A DNA stretch of 64,000 bases, from assembly GCA_026874595.1 (NCBI GenBank), contig CM049306.1:18531019-18595018 (forward strand), read 5' to 3'. This DNA is from Sipunculus nudus. Its lineage: Eukaryota > Annelida > Sipuncula > Golfingiida > Sipunculidae. This document shows positions 1 through 11,451 of this stretch, in pieces (within the stretch, counting starts at the first letter, position 1; every line of letters starts with the position of its first letter). The notes beneath the pieces are model-generated. The model was not told the DNA's origin. It was given only the letters and a program-made list of their open reading frames with translations, and did no database searches. The position numbers and the translations under genes were made by a program.

Positions 1-2580
1 GGTAGTCGACAAGCGACTACGTGTATCCGCCTAAATCAGAGTGGAACGGGTGAAGTGAGGCATGGATTGAGTGGCAAGGGGAAATAGAGTGTTGCATATT
101 AGCATGGATGTCTGCAGCCAAATTGTGTATGTAGGTTGCCCCCCCCCCCCCCCCACCACAAAATCCAGAAAGCCGTCCAAGTTGTATACATATGCAAAAT
201 TTAAGGCAGATAAGTCAAACAACTACATGTATATGAGTGATTTTAGCCCGTGGCAGACAAACAGATGGACGCTGAGCAAAAATGGTTGCAGGTGACGCCA
301 CCAGTTTTGCGTATGACAAAGAGCTATGTGAGAACTATACACATGCAAAACTTTGGCCCAATAAGTCAAACGGTTCCCAAGATATGAGCTTGGATGTCTG
401 CTGCATAAACTAGAATGCAGGTGGCGCCACCTGTCATAAAATCAAGAGAGTTGTCGGGGATGTATAGACCTGCAAAATTTTAGGCAGATATGTCAAACCA
501 CTGCCGAGATATGAGTGATTTTATCCCATGGCAGACAAACAGACAAGAGCTGTGCAAAAATGGCTGCAGGTGGCGCCACCATTTTTTGTGTATGTTATAA
601 AGCTCTCCAAGGGCTACATTTGTGCAAAAAAATTTTCCTGATCGGTCAAACGGTGCCCGAGATATGAGCTTGGATGTCTGCAGCGTAAACGTGAATGTAG
701 GTGGCGCCACCTGTCATAAAATCAGAAAAGCTATCCAGGATGTATACGCATGCCGAATTTCAGGTGAATTAGTCAAGTCACTGCAGAGATATGAGTGATT
801 TTAACCCAAGGCAGACGAACAGATGGACACTGTGCAAACATGGTTGCAGGTGGCGCCACCATTTTTTGTGTATGTTATAAAGCTCTCCAAGGGCTACATG
901 TGTGCAAAAAAATTTTCCTGATCGGTCAAACGGTTCCCGAGATATGAGGTTGGATGTCTGCAGCGTAAACGTGAATGTAGGTGGCGCCACCTGTCATAAA
1001 ATCAGAAAAGCTATCCAGGATGTATACGCATGCCGAATTTCAGGTGAATTAGTCTAGTCACTGCAGAGATTTGAGTAATTTTAACCCAAGGCAGACGAAC
1101 AGATGGACACTGTGCAAACATGGTTGCAGGAGGCGCCACCATTTTTTGTGTATGTTATAAAGCCCTCCAAGGGCTACATTTGTGCAAAAAAATTCCTGAT
1201 CGGTCAAACGGTTCCCGAGATATGAGCTTGGATGTCTGCAGCGTTAACGTGAATGTAGGTGGCGCCACCTGTCATAAAATCAGAAAAGCTATCCAGGATG
1301 TATACGCATGCCGAATTTCAGGTGAATTAGTCAAGTCACTGCAGAGATATGAGTGATTTTAACCCAAGGCAGACGAACAGATGGACACTGTGCAAACATG
1401 GTTGCAGGTGGCGCCACCATTTTTTGTGTATGTTATAAAGCTCCCCAAGGGCTACATTTGTGCAAAAAAAATTTCCTGATCGGTCAAACGGTTCCCGAGA
1501 TATGAGCTTGGATGTCTACAGCGTAAACGTGAATGTAGGTGGCGCCACCTGTCATAAAATCAGAAAAGCTATCCAGGATGTATACGCATGCCGAATTTCA
1601 GGTGAATTAGTCAAGTCACTGCAGAGATTTGAGTAATTTTAACCCAAGGCAGACGAACAGATGGACACTGTGCAAACATGGTTGCAGGAGGCGCCACCAT
1701 TTTTTGTGTATGTTATAAAGCCCTCCAAGGGCTACATTTGTGCAAAAAAAAATTTCCTGATCGGTCAAACGGTTCCCGAGATATGAGCTTGGATGTCTGC
1801 AGCGTAAACGTGAATGTAGGTGGCGCCACCTGTCATTAAATCAGAAAAGCTATCCAGGATGTATAAGCATGCCGAATTTCAGGTGAATTAGTCAAGTCAC
1901 TGCAGAGATATGAGTGATTTTAACCCAAGGCAGACGAACAGATGGACACTGTGCAAACATGGTTGCAGGTGGCGCCACCATTTTTTGTGTATGTTATAAA
2001 GCTCTCCAAGGGCTACATTTGTGCAAAAAAAATTTCCTGATCGGTCCAACGGTTCCCGAGATATGGGCTTGGATGTCTGCAGCGTAAACGTGGATGTAGG
2101 TGGCGCCACCTGTCATAAAATCAGAAAAGCTATCCAGGATGTTTACGCATGCCGAATTTCAGGTGAATTAGTCTAGTCACTGCAGAGATATGAGTGATTT
2201 TAACCCAAGGCAGATGAACAGATGGACACTGTGCAAACATGGTTGCAGGTGGCGCCACCATTTTTTGTGTATGTTATAAAGCTCATCAAGGGCTACATTT
2301 GTGCAAAAAACTTTCCTGATCGGTCAAACGGTTCCCGAGATATGTGGGTTTATGTGTGGAAACAGACGCACAAACGGACGCAGAGCGCAGAGGAAAGCTC
2401 AGAGGTCAAAACAAAATCGGGGCGCAGCAGTTCACATGTGACCCGAACATAATCCCGGGTTTCGTAAAATTCCGCCAAGCGGTTACGGAGGAGTTCTCCG
2501 GACACCTACGCGGCGGCGGCGGCGGCGTGCAGCTGAAAACATAGTATCCGCAAAACTCTGTTTTGGCGGATACAATAATA
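1..2580. repeat. Tandem array of ~280-bp units within a hairpin-ended element
   Basis: From about 280 to 2345 a unit of roughly 280 bp recurs about seven to eight times (for example the stretch after GGTGGCGCCACC near 569, 848, 1407, 1967 and 2248). Each unit carries two copies of the 12-bp perfect palindrome GGTGGCGCCACC or a one-base variant, about 131-149 bp apart. The array is flanked by inverted sequences: GTATCCGCC near 23-31 and its complement GGCGGATAC near 2565-2573. The right end is itself a hairpin (2544-2573), and 2-20 forms another (GTAGTCG/CGACTAC). The layout resembles a non-autonomous rolling-circle (Helentron-type) element or a TIR element carrying a satellite. The left boundary may lie outside the window. 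No coding sequence is supported here. Confidence 0.75.
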
Positions 2581-3563
2581 CGTCACACGCTGTAACGCAC
2601 ACACAGTGTGCATGTCAGGTTTCTTTGTTTGAAAAAAAAAATTGTTTGCAGCCGTGATCAGCATTTAATTCACGTATCTCCGTCAACCTACTTTTTCAAT
2701 AGTTATAACTTGATGATTGCGCTGTTGGTCTGTTTGTTCACACGCTGTCCACGAAACCTTTACTTAAAGGGGTCTATTCCGTTTTCTGACGTCTCTTAAC
2801 TAAAGATATTCCCTTGAACCTTTAATAAAAACAAACCAGAAAACGTCGATCCACCGCGCATAGGCTGTTCGTTTTCTTTACATCCACGTGTTTATAACAT
2901 TTGGGTAGCTCCGGCGGCAAGTAAGACGAACCATAGCGTTTTGCAACCAGTTACAACCTTTTAAATTCATCAGATAGGAAACCAACCACCTTAGGTTACA
3001 TGTTTTTTTCTGTTTGTCAACATTGGATCATTACCGTGTATACTAACAGCTTATATATAAACAAACTGATTCATCCGTCACAGAACTGTTATAAGATTTT
3101 ATGTTAACAGGAATAACCTACAGTTCATTAAAATGGACGCAGATTAAGCCAGGTTTCACATAAATGCTACAAAAAGGTAGATGAATGATTATCTTTAATT
3201 TAAATGAAAAAATTTGAACGAGCGAGCGGTAGATCACGAAGATGTTGATTTTTTTTCTCGCAGATCGCTTAAATGTGCGGGGGGGGGGGGGGGCGGTATA
3301 TCCTGGCGTTGGGTGAAGTATACACTCTGTTACTGCTCTCTAGTTGTTAAATTATATATATATAATTTATTATAATTTATCATTTTATTTTCATAGTGAA
3401 GGTTCCATTAACAGGTTATAGCCTCAAGGTTCTCACAACTAGTACGTCAGGCCAACGCTAACCCATGTTTGTACTGGACTATTGCCAATCCTTGCATTTA
3501 CACCAGCATGTAGCGGTGGGGGGAATATGACTCAGTGTTCATGTTTAGTTTTTGTAATTTCAG
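2581..3563. other. Non-coding stretch, probable intron or upstream flank of the Rolling stone-like gene
   Basis: I see no convincing exon. There is a G-run at about 3279-3293, AT-rich sequence and a short palindromic TTATATATATATAA tract near 3352. If the Rolling stone-like gene is intact, its earlier exons lie left of this stretch or outside the window, so part of this is intron. Confidence 0.4.
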
Positions 3564-4379
3564 TGGACCTGGCCTCCTATTGTGTGCCTTATTTACCGGG
3601 TGCTGACTGCTGTCTACATGGTAACGTGGCTGATATTATCATCAACAATATTGTATGAGGACATTCACAACTTCCCACCGTCAGTGTGGCTCACGCACTG
3701 GAGTCTCGTGGTTTTATGCTGCCATCTGGTGTTAGCTGCTGTAACTACCTTGCAACATTCCCGGTCCTACCCGTCATTATTTGCTTGGACACGTCCGATC
3801 ATGTACAACAACCGTGTACACGACGAACATGCGACAGGTGAAGCAAAAATACCATGGTATATAAAAATAGACTGGGTTTTCTTCAACGTCGGCGCGGCAG
3901 CTGCTCCTATCATTACAACTGTGTACTTCGCATTTCTCTTTCCAGATGTCGCTGCACGCAAGAACCTGACGTATCCAAAAGCTGCAGATTTTCACGTGCA
4001 TGCCATGAACCTGATTATAGTTTTATTCGAACTCGCAATGTCTGCAATTCCTGTTCGTATATTTCATTTCATCTATCCAACCCTGTACGCTTTGATATAT
4101 GGCGTGTTTTCTCTTATTTATTGGGCTATTGACAATAATAACGTACTTTACGGGAAAATTGTCAACTGGAACAAACCAGAAATGGCGGTGGGTGTGGCCC
4201 TGGTGATAGCATTTGTTGTATTTCCACTTTCGCATATAATAGTGTTTATTTTATATAAAGTCAGGATGTTTGTTTTCAGAAAAATATATAGGGGAAATGC
4301 AATAAATATCCTGCCCGTTATGCAGTCTGGTAAGACGGACAAAATTGCAATTGACTACCAAGAAACAAGTAAATTATAG
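3564..4379 (+). CDS. Rolling stone-like multipass membrane protein, 3'-terminal coding exon
   Basis: A frame of about 271 codons is open from a good acceptor (tttgtaatttcag, ending 3563) to TAG at 4377-4379. It starts WTWPPIVCLIYRVL and has about six hydrophobic segments. Recognisable family features are the YRxxxAxYxxxW start, WLTHWSL, the HxHAMNxIIVxFELxxSxIPVRI block, YPTLYALIYGVFSxIYWA and the NWxKPxxA block near the C terminus. Drosophila Rolling stone is a plasma-membrane protein linked to myoblast fusion; the function of molluscan homologues is unknown. The N-terminal segment, usually ending in a SQW-type motif, is absent, so this is the last exon of a longer gene. I chose the acceptor rather than an internal GTG or ATG because the homology runs back to the AG. 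AATAAA at 4996-5001 is a plausible poly(A) signal. Confidence 0.8.
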   Translation, partial: WTWPPIVCLIYRVLTAVYMVTWLILSSTILYEDIHNFPPSVWLTHWSLVVLCCHLVLAAVTTLQHSRSYPSLFAWTRPIMYNNRVHDEHATGEAKIPWYIKIDWVFFNVGAAAAPIITTVYFAFLFPDVAARKNLTYPKAADFHVHAMNLIIVLFELAMSAIPVRIFHFIYPTLYALIYGVFSLIYWAIDNNNVLYGKIVNWNKPEMAVGVALVIAFVVFPLSHIIVFILYKVRMFVFRKIYRGNAINILPVMQSGKTDKIAIDYQETSKL

Positions 4380-4995
4380 CATCACCACGAGAGGATCATG
4401 TATACTGTATTACCTCCCTTATCCGAACAGGTCAGGGGACAAATAATATGTTCAGATAATGGATCTTTCTCCTAGGGGTTTGTCTCAGGGAATGAAAGAA
4501 ATATCTTTACTATTTTTTTACTTTTTTTATCGACCCCTTCTCCAAAAATACTTTACAAATCAACTATATATCAATTAATATATAAACGTTTTAGAGTGTA
4601 TCATATGGGAAATACGTATTGTATTTGGAATGTATGGAACGTATTGTATATGTTGCGCGCCGTCTTTATAATATCCCCAAAATTTCCTACCAATAATTTC
4701 CTGAGTTCTGCATATATATGAATATATAACTGAGATGTGTTTTATTTAATTTGCTCAACACAGATGCTGATGTTTCACGGTCGTTATTGTATTATTTAGC
4801 CATTCTTAATTCACATTTCCACAATTAATCTGGTCATTTTAATATGGGTTAGCTGACGACCACATATGTTGAATCTTTTGCCTTGCTTGATGAAATTTTG
4901 AAAAATAATTATGCTTGCGATCTCTATTTTAGTTCATTCGTGTTCTCTTTGTTATTTATATATAAATCTAATCTCCAATACGACAACTGGCATAA

Positions 4996-5001
4996 AATAA
5001 A
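4996..5001 (+). terminator. Candidate poly(A) signal of the Rolling stone-like gene
   Basis: This is the first clear AATAAA on the + strand downstream of the stop at 4379, about 0.6 kb away. It fits a 3' UTR but is unproven. Confidence 0.35.
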
Positions 5002-6340
5002 GGTGTTTAGCTCAATCATCCCACACCGTCAGTAAATGTTCTGATTTTTATTTAGAATAAACTTCTATTCATACACAATAAATATTTGTTGAATAGAATG
5101 GTTTTAATCAGATATACAGGCGATGTCATGCATGTAATGTGAGGACACACTGTTTTGGTGCGTGCGTTCGAGTGTAATGGTAAGATGAGTGTGGATGGAT
5201 GCGTGGCTGTCATCAGATTAAAAAAAATTGCATCCTGGATGCACAAACGCTTTGAGCTTATTCATTGACTCTCCCTTTGCAGGTGTATGTGTGTCTGAAT
5301 GCAGCGCTTAACAAAGCATCACATTACGCAACTCCCTTTGCCGCCTTCAGACGTTCTGAGTAAAAGTAAGAACACAGTTTCTGTGATAAAATCTCCAGAA
5401 AGGACACTGCACATCAGGGATCACGCTGGAGCAAATCCTGTAAGGTGCGGGGCGTTTTTAAGCAATTTTCCACACTATATCTCTTGAAACACTTGGTTTT
5501 GTAATCTTTAAATAAAAACTTAATTTCTTGATTACCATTTTATGTCGATTCAAAAGAAATTTAATTACCCTTGAATCACTTTCTAAGTGCCCCCTCCCCT
5601 CCCCGAGCCCCCCGGTTATAATATAGGATGGACCAGACTTTGATGTCTATGTTGTAAAGGTCCTCTACTTGTAAACAGAACTTCATATCCGGAATGTGAC
5701 GTCACTACCAAACAGTACACGTGAGCTGCTCATCTATACAACCTCATCTTTCGCCCCCCCCCCCCCCCAATGCAAATTTCGTGAAGAAGACACATATGGA
5801 ATATTTTACAGTCCCTTCCTTCATCTAAATATAGAAAATTTATATAGCCCGTGTTATATATGGTCGTATATACTCATATGTCATTCTGTTGCATTATTTA
5901 TGAAATAATGCACGACGAATAATACCATACATCTCGTATCATATATTCATATTACATTATACGTTCTATAGGGCCTTAGTTTGGATTTTACTGGAGAGCA
6001 ACAGTTTCAATACAGTACATACAGGACCGTTACATATACAGGGACTAAGGGCACAGTACCTTCAAGAGCCCCACACCTTGGCACGAACAAAATTAAAAAT
6101 ACTTAAGGAGTCATGAGTTATGATATAATGATTTATACATTTGTTTTTTATTGAAGTCTGATATTTGATTGAATTTTTTTTTACATTTTGATTGAAAATC
6201 GCCTTTCCGGATTTTGTCATATTACTTGAATAGAATCTTGAAGGATGTAAAAACATGCATTTTATCTCAATCATTTAACAAAAAAGAAAATATGAGGCAG
6301 GGCAGTATCACACGCTTCCTCTCATAAAATATTTTTGTGT
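5002..6340. other. Intergenic, no gene seen
   Basis: AT-rich DNA with a C-run at about 5754-5768 and scattered short frames that lack homology or splice context. Nothing here is supported as a gene. Confidence 0.5.
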
Positions 6341-6499
6341 TTTCCAGGCCCGGTGACCACTGGAGCCTGCAGAGCAGAGCGCTAACCTTTGGGGGGGGGG
6401 GATCGTGTTAAATCCCTCCGCGTCGGCTGAGATTCAGACTCACGATCTCCCGGCTTTGAGTCCTGTGCTCTAACCCGGAGCCACACAAGCCGGTCCGAC
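6340..6499 (-). repeat. tRNA-derived SINE-like fragment
   Basis: Read on the minus strand, TGGCTCCGGGTTAGAGC (6467-6483) resembles a tRNA A box with D-loop. GAGTCTGAATCTC (6429-6441) resembles a B box at normal tRNA spacing, with an anticodon-arm-like stretch between. The acceptor stem is not convincing, so a tRNA-derived SINE or tRNA pseudogene is likelier than a functional tRNA. A second A-box-like piece (GGTTAGCGCTCTGCTC, minus strand, near 6371-6386) follows a G-run. Confidence 0.45.
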
Positions 6500-6651
6500 G
6501 AATATCTTGAGTAAACATGTGCAGTACAGGATCTAGTCTGCCGAAGATTGATAATTTTCTGAAACAATGCTACAAGTGTTGATGTCGCTACATTGTGTAC
6601 TCCACTGTTTGATAAAATCGGAAACAGGTCTCGCATCAAATGTTATCTGGG

Positions 6652-6660
6652 TATATAAAG
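6652..6660 (+). promoter_or_regulatory. TATA box of syncollin-like gene A
   Basis: TATATAAAG lies about 175 bp upstream of the chosen ATG at 6828 and would set transcription start near 6680-6690. An in-frame ATG at 6708 would then be the first ATG in an unspliced leader. Confidence 0.55.
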
Positions 6661-6827
6661 TCTTGTTTTTCGGCTCAAACTAGAACCTTATCTTAGACAC
6701 GTTTTTTATGCTGATCATAAAAAAATGCTTGGTCTGGCTAACATCCAGGCATTCCCATTCAGGTTCTAGCTCTTCTAGGTTATTAAGCAACCTTGCGAAC
6801 CTACTGCTGCCAAAAAAACCCGCAGGT

Positions 6828-7026
6828 ATGACGACGATCCAAATTGTCTTCGGAGTTTTCTGTCTGTACGGTAGCTACGTGGGCGCCACCTGTCCCGGGA
6901 GCCTGAACGAGCTCCCTGGAGGCAGTTTTTGTGCTCGCCTGTACGAGCACAGCAGTTCTGATTTGTCCAAGTCGTGCGGAGGAAGACAGCACGATCTGTA
7001 CCATGGACAGGAAGTCAATCTGCCGG
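6828..7026 (+). CDS. Syncollin-like secreted protein A, exon 1
   Basis: First coding exon of a 141-aa protein encoded by 6828-7026 plus 7692-7918. Residues 1-21 form a signal peptide (hydrophobic IQIVFGVFCLYG). The mature part begins with CPGSLNELP, then FCARLYEHSSSD, KSCGG and a linker ending LP. The donor CCGG|GTAACT splits a glycine codon in phase 1. Vertebrate syncollin has the same order of CP, CAKLY and CGG segments and is a luminal zymogen-granule protein, so a secreted or granule protein is the likely role; lumenal calcium binding is my inference. I chose ATG 6828 because it places the signal peptide at the N terminus, as in the paralogues. ATG 6708 is in frame and would add 40 residues, burying it, unless a 5' UTR intron ending at the CAG just before 6827 is removed. 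Confidence 0.82.
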
Positions 7027-7554
7027 GTAACTCCTTATACTTACACTGAATTAGTGCTAATGTATGTTCAAAATTGGGCTGTAACTATGCGTTATCTCAC
7101 GATACAATACGTATCGCGATACTTCAGGTTCATTCGATCCTGATACGATGACCGTAAACGGCTTACTATACACATGAGTAGTATATCAGACACAGCTGTA
7201 CTTGACACAATGTGTGTGTGTGGGGGGGGGGATCCCCTTTTAGCATATTTCATCTAACTGGTTTCCTTATTCTGAGTGCTATTTACCAATAATATGCCGT
7301 TATTCGATCCAAAACGCCTTGATATTATTTTTCAAGCAACTCGTAGCAACATGCGTCCACTGCTTTCTTTTTATTGGTACCAGTTGAAGCATACGAAATG
7401 TTTAAAAAGTAATATTTTGATCTAATAACGGTATATTGTGGGTAAATAGCCACTAAAAATTAGTGGCCCCCGCCCGCCTTCCATACACACTGTGTCAAGT
7501 GTGTATGAAATCAGAGTTTAATTCATTGGTCTTCTTTGTTCATATATCTTCTTT

Positions 7555-7556
<2 letters not shown>

Positions 7557-7630
<74 letters not shown>
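7557..7630. repeat. (TA)n microsatellite in the intron of gene A
   Basis: Pure TA dinucleotide for about 74 bp, ending about 60 bp before the exon 2 acceptor. The long IYIYIY frame read through it is not a protein. Confidence 0.95.
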
Positions 7631-7631
<1 letters not shown>

Positions 7632-7691
7632 GTGTGTCCCAATTGATATTTTGTTGTATTCGGTCATTTTACTTTTGTTCATATTTTTCAG

Positions 7692-7918
7692 GGTTATTCA
7701 ACGACATGACGTCATCCCTTGTGGTCCAGTATCCCTGCGTCCTGACTGTGTGGGAACACTCCGGATACAAGGGTCACACCACTCGCTTCAATCCCGGCAT
7801 ACAGCGTCACCTAGCGGATATTACACGAGGTGGCTGGGGATGGGCTAACTGGAATGACGTCATCAGTTCTATCAAATGTGACTGCAGTGGAACTGGCCAG
7901 GTCCGCGGGAAAAAATAA
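7692..7918 (+). CDS. Syncollin-like secreted protein A, exon 2
   Basis: The acceptor is ATTTTTCAG|GG. The exon completes the split glycine and gives LFNDMTSS, LVVQYPCVLTVWEHSGYKG, an RFNPG segment, a WGWANWNDVISS clamp and the closing CDCSG, ending in a basic GKK tail. Both NDxxSS motifs are present, so both candidate calcium sites of the beta-gamma-crystallin-like fold are kept. The intron is 665 bp and contains a pure (TA)n tract. AATAAA at 7948-7953 lies 30 bp after the stop. A near copy of this exon with a large deletion sits at 37820 (pseudogene D). Confidence 0.85.
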
Positions 7919-7947
7919 TGCACCACAAATAACCAGATTTGGTCAGT

Positions 7948-7953
7948 AATAAA
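7948..7953 (+). terminator. Poly(A) signal of gene A
   Basis: AATAAA lies 30 bp after the stop codon of gene A. In the D pseudogene copy the equivalent site reads CATAAA. Confidence 0.6.
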
Positions 7954-8100
7954 ACCATAATATGTTTACATATAAGATATGGTTCTTCTGCTTCTCTATA
8001 AATTCGATGAAATCAAAGAAATTTTCAAAATACGATGTTTTTTTTCGCTAATAAATTTCTCTATGAAGTTTCGTTTGTTCATGCGTATGTCTTATATATT

Positions 8101-8104
8101 ACAG

Positions 8105-8173
<69 letters not shown>

Positions 8174-8190
8174 TATATATATTGAAGGTA
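8101..8190. repeat. (CT)n / (TA)n microsatellite
   Basis: A CT run is followed by interrupted TA tracts. The matching CT/TA tract occurs in the duplicate at about 38057-38140. Confidence 0.9.
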
Positions 8191-8690
8191 GAGTTACCCT
8201 CCGCTGTAAAGTGCTCACCACATTCACCTGATGATCGGGTCGCATCCCGTAAAACAGACTATTGTGAATTTACAGTGTTGTTTTTCTTCAGAGTTATATA
8301 TATGTATGTATATACATGTATATATAAATATGCACACTTAGTAGATGTATTTATATATCATACTAGTATTTATTTGAGCAGTTGTTCCTGAACGGTCGAA
8401 AAAACGGTGAAACCTGATCACATCTAGTTCTGTTTGTTTTCACAGCGATCGTTTAACCGATTCCTGCTAGGTGTATTCTTGAAACTATCTTACAGGATTA
8501 ATTTTTAAACGACCCTGGATGCGTTAAGTACGTTTCAACCAAAACTGATATTCCTCCCTTAACACTTGTTGTGCTTCCCTGTCAGAGCATAAGTTCTTTC
8601 AAACAAAGGGTCCTAGACATTAGTAATATTTTCCAGGTAACTATACTTTGTACACGGACATATTAATAGATTAATTCAACAGATTTTTTT

Positions 8691-9240
8691 AAAGCGAACC
8701 TGTGAGCTTATGCGATGGTGCGGCGTCGTCCGTCGTGCGTCAGTGCGTCGTGTGTCGCCTGTACGTTAACCCATACTATCTCGAAAACGGCAGGAGCTAG
8801 CATCACCAAAGTTTATGCAAAAATCAGTCATCTAAAAAATATACTGGATTTTGATTATTTTTTGGCTATCTGCATTTACTTAGATTTTATATGGAAAAAG
8901 CTTAAAAAACCTTTAAAAATCTTCTTCTCCGAAACCGTCCAGCAAAATTGTCCAATATTTCAGAGATTAAATTCAGATACAATGTTTCTCAAGTTTTTTC
9001 GAATGGTTCCTGATCGGTGATTTTTGGCCGAGTTACAGGAAGATGAACTTAGTCAACTGTCAAAAAAGGATATTAAAATTTCAGTCTCAGAAGCTGAGCT
9101 ATCGTGGAGCTATCATCACCAAATTTTATGCCAATGTTGGTCACATGAGTCATACCTGAAATTGAGGTATTGGTGGCGCCACCTGCATCGGCCTTTTTTG
9201 TTTATAATTTAGTCAAGTGCCATAACGGCCAATTTTAGCT
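8691..9240. repeat. Interspersed repeat fragment
   Basis: This segment starts where homology with the D locus stops. It opens with GTGCGGCGTCGTCCGTCGTGCG-like sequence and the AACCCATACTATCTCGAAAACGG block, a type seen in dispersed mollusc repeats. It ends with the palindrome GGTGGCGCCACC (near 9173), shared with the 5' array and with 30211. No coding capacity is supported. Confidence 0.4.
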
Positions 9241-11379
9241 CAGTGGCTACAAAGATCTTCACCTCAAAAACCATTAGGCCAAATTCTTAAATCTCACACA
9301 TTAATTATCCTCAGATGTTGATAATTCAAGTTTGTTCAAATGGTTTTGGTTCAGTGCTTTTTGGCTGAGTTAAGGGAGGCTGAACTTAGCCAGTTTGTTG
9401 TATCTTCCTACATCAGTTAAAATCCTGCAAAATTTTTTTTTCGACCGACACCACTGAAGCCAATTTGTTTAATATTTTACAAGAATAATCCCCACAATAA
9501 TTCTTATAATGATTGTCTTTACTGGTTCCATATGAATGATTTTTGGCTGAATTATGGAGATTGAATTGAGTCATTTTACCATATATTTAAGCTGTGTGAT
9601 GCTGTTACATCTAGCCTGGCACCAGTTTATCAGAATCTATTACATCATACCACTAGACATTTAGATTTCAGGTTATCTGGGGTTAATATTGACAATAATG
9701 TTTTTAAAAGCTTTCAAATAAATAATAGATTTATGATTTAAATTATTAATTATAACGGGCAATGTTACAATCATGCCTATTCAGCTCTCTATGGCTATAT
9801 AAAGACGGCTGTACATGGATTATAAATGATTGGAATCCTTACTCAACTTAATTCAAGAATTTGCCATCAATGAGAGATACCTGTATTATAATTTTGCATT
9901 CACTATGCATCTATAATATCTCGCGCACGTGCGAAATTCCCAATCAAGAAGGAGAAGCATGAAAGAAGAAACACAGTACAAACATATAGTGGAAGCTTGA
10001 AAATTCTTGATCGGTGAAGTGGCGCGGGTGACGTGCGGGCTATGTTTATGTTTTACTTCACGGATGGAAGCTTGGGTGAGGGTGTAAGCAAACGGTTTTA
10101 CGAATAAAATATAGTTTTAAACACGTGGTTGTTCAGGGGATTATGTTTATTTAATAGATGTAGGAATTGGCCCGTTTAACGTTGTCAATTAAGCATTGAA
10201 TGGTTCGTACAGTGCCAACGGGGACTTCAAGCCAATTATTGTTTTTTTTTCTGTGAAATTTTAATTCAAGATTTTGAGATATTAATTCCTTATAGTCACC
10301 ATTTAAGATATCACATTGATCAGCCCTTTTATAGTCACCATTTAAGATATCACGTGGATCATTTCGACCTACATTCAGAGGTTTGCTTCTTGAGGTACCT
10401 AGAAGATGCCTGGATCTGGGAAAACACTGCCCAGAAGATGGAATATTGAAATTTGCTCAAACAGAACAACATATATACGTCCAAAGAGTTAACTTCTGCT
10501 GGTATAACACCCATTTATATTTCTCCAAGCTCTCTTGTCCGGCTGTTTAAAAAAGATCAGATCAGACTATGCAATACCTCAAATTTCTTCATATACATAA
10601 CATTTGCGACACAAAAGGAATATTCAGTTGGTAGTATAATTTTGATTGCTGGTATAAATACACCGTACACGGTGACACCGTGATTCCGCAGTCCTTACAT
10701 GGTATACACTTTACTGTAACGTTTATAAATTCATACATTTTTATATAAAATGTTAACCACTTAAATAATAGATAATAAACCAGCCCATTATCTGATGATT
10801 AAAGAGTAATTTCTTGAAAAACAACCTGTATACTCCGTGAATACTCAGGCGCATCCTAATATGTTTGGAGCTGCACAAAGAATATTATATATGTAAAATG
10901 ACAAAATTTGCTTAACATCGAAACAATTATCCACAGTTACATTTGAATGACAGTAAATGAGCCAATTTTAACATCATTATGCAACATTCACACCCTCATC
11001 ATAATAGGACATTCACACCTACGCTGATTATATCATAATTTGATAATCTTCTATGATGGGCAAAATGTGACAAGCGTGTGAACGTCCTATGAGCAGTGTG
11101 TTAATATCCTATGAGCTGTTTATATCCTATACGCTCTTGTATAATCTGTATTGTACCAGTTGAATAACGTGAAGAGTACAAGAGTTTGACTCCGAGTAAT
11201 GCAAACCTCTTTCACTCATCATTTAAATGGTTTGCCCAAAACCATAATAAACCAGCCCATTACCTGATGATTAAAGAGTAATTTATTTAGCGTTTATCTA
11301 CTACGTTATAAAGAGTAGCCACTCAGTTACGGGAAATCTCAAGTATGCATACTGATGCGTAGCTAGTCGTATGTGTACG

Positions 11380-11451
<72 letters not shown>

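Larger units (their letters stand above)
7219..8690. repeat. Segmental duplication, copy 1 (partner 37.34-38.51 kb)
   Basis: From the GATCCCCTTTTAGCAT stretch in the intron of A, through exon 2 and the 3' flank to about 8690, the sequence matches 37335-38512 with small indels. Shared landmarks include ATATGCCGTTATTCGATCC and the 3' block around GCGATCGTTTAACCGATTC. Exon 1 of A is not part of the match. Confidence 0.85.

Noticed and set aside
3767-4342. Frames opposite or shifted within the Rolling stone-like exon
   Set aside because: They are shadows of the clearly homologous + strand frame.
6424-6489. Functional tRNA gene on the minus strand
   Set aside because: A- and B-box-like segments are present, but the acceptor stem does not pair well; a SINE or pseudogene fits better.
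7463-7691. IYIYIYIY stretch fused upstream of exon 2 of gene A
   Set aside because: It is read through a (TA)n intronic tract; the CAG|GG acceptor at 7691 separates it from the exon.
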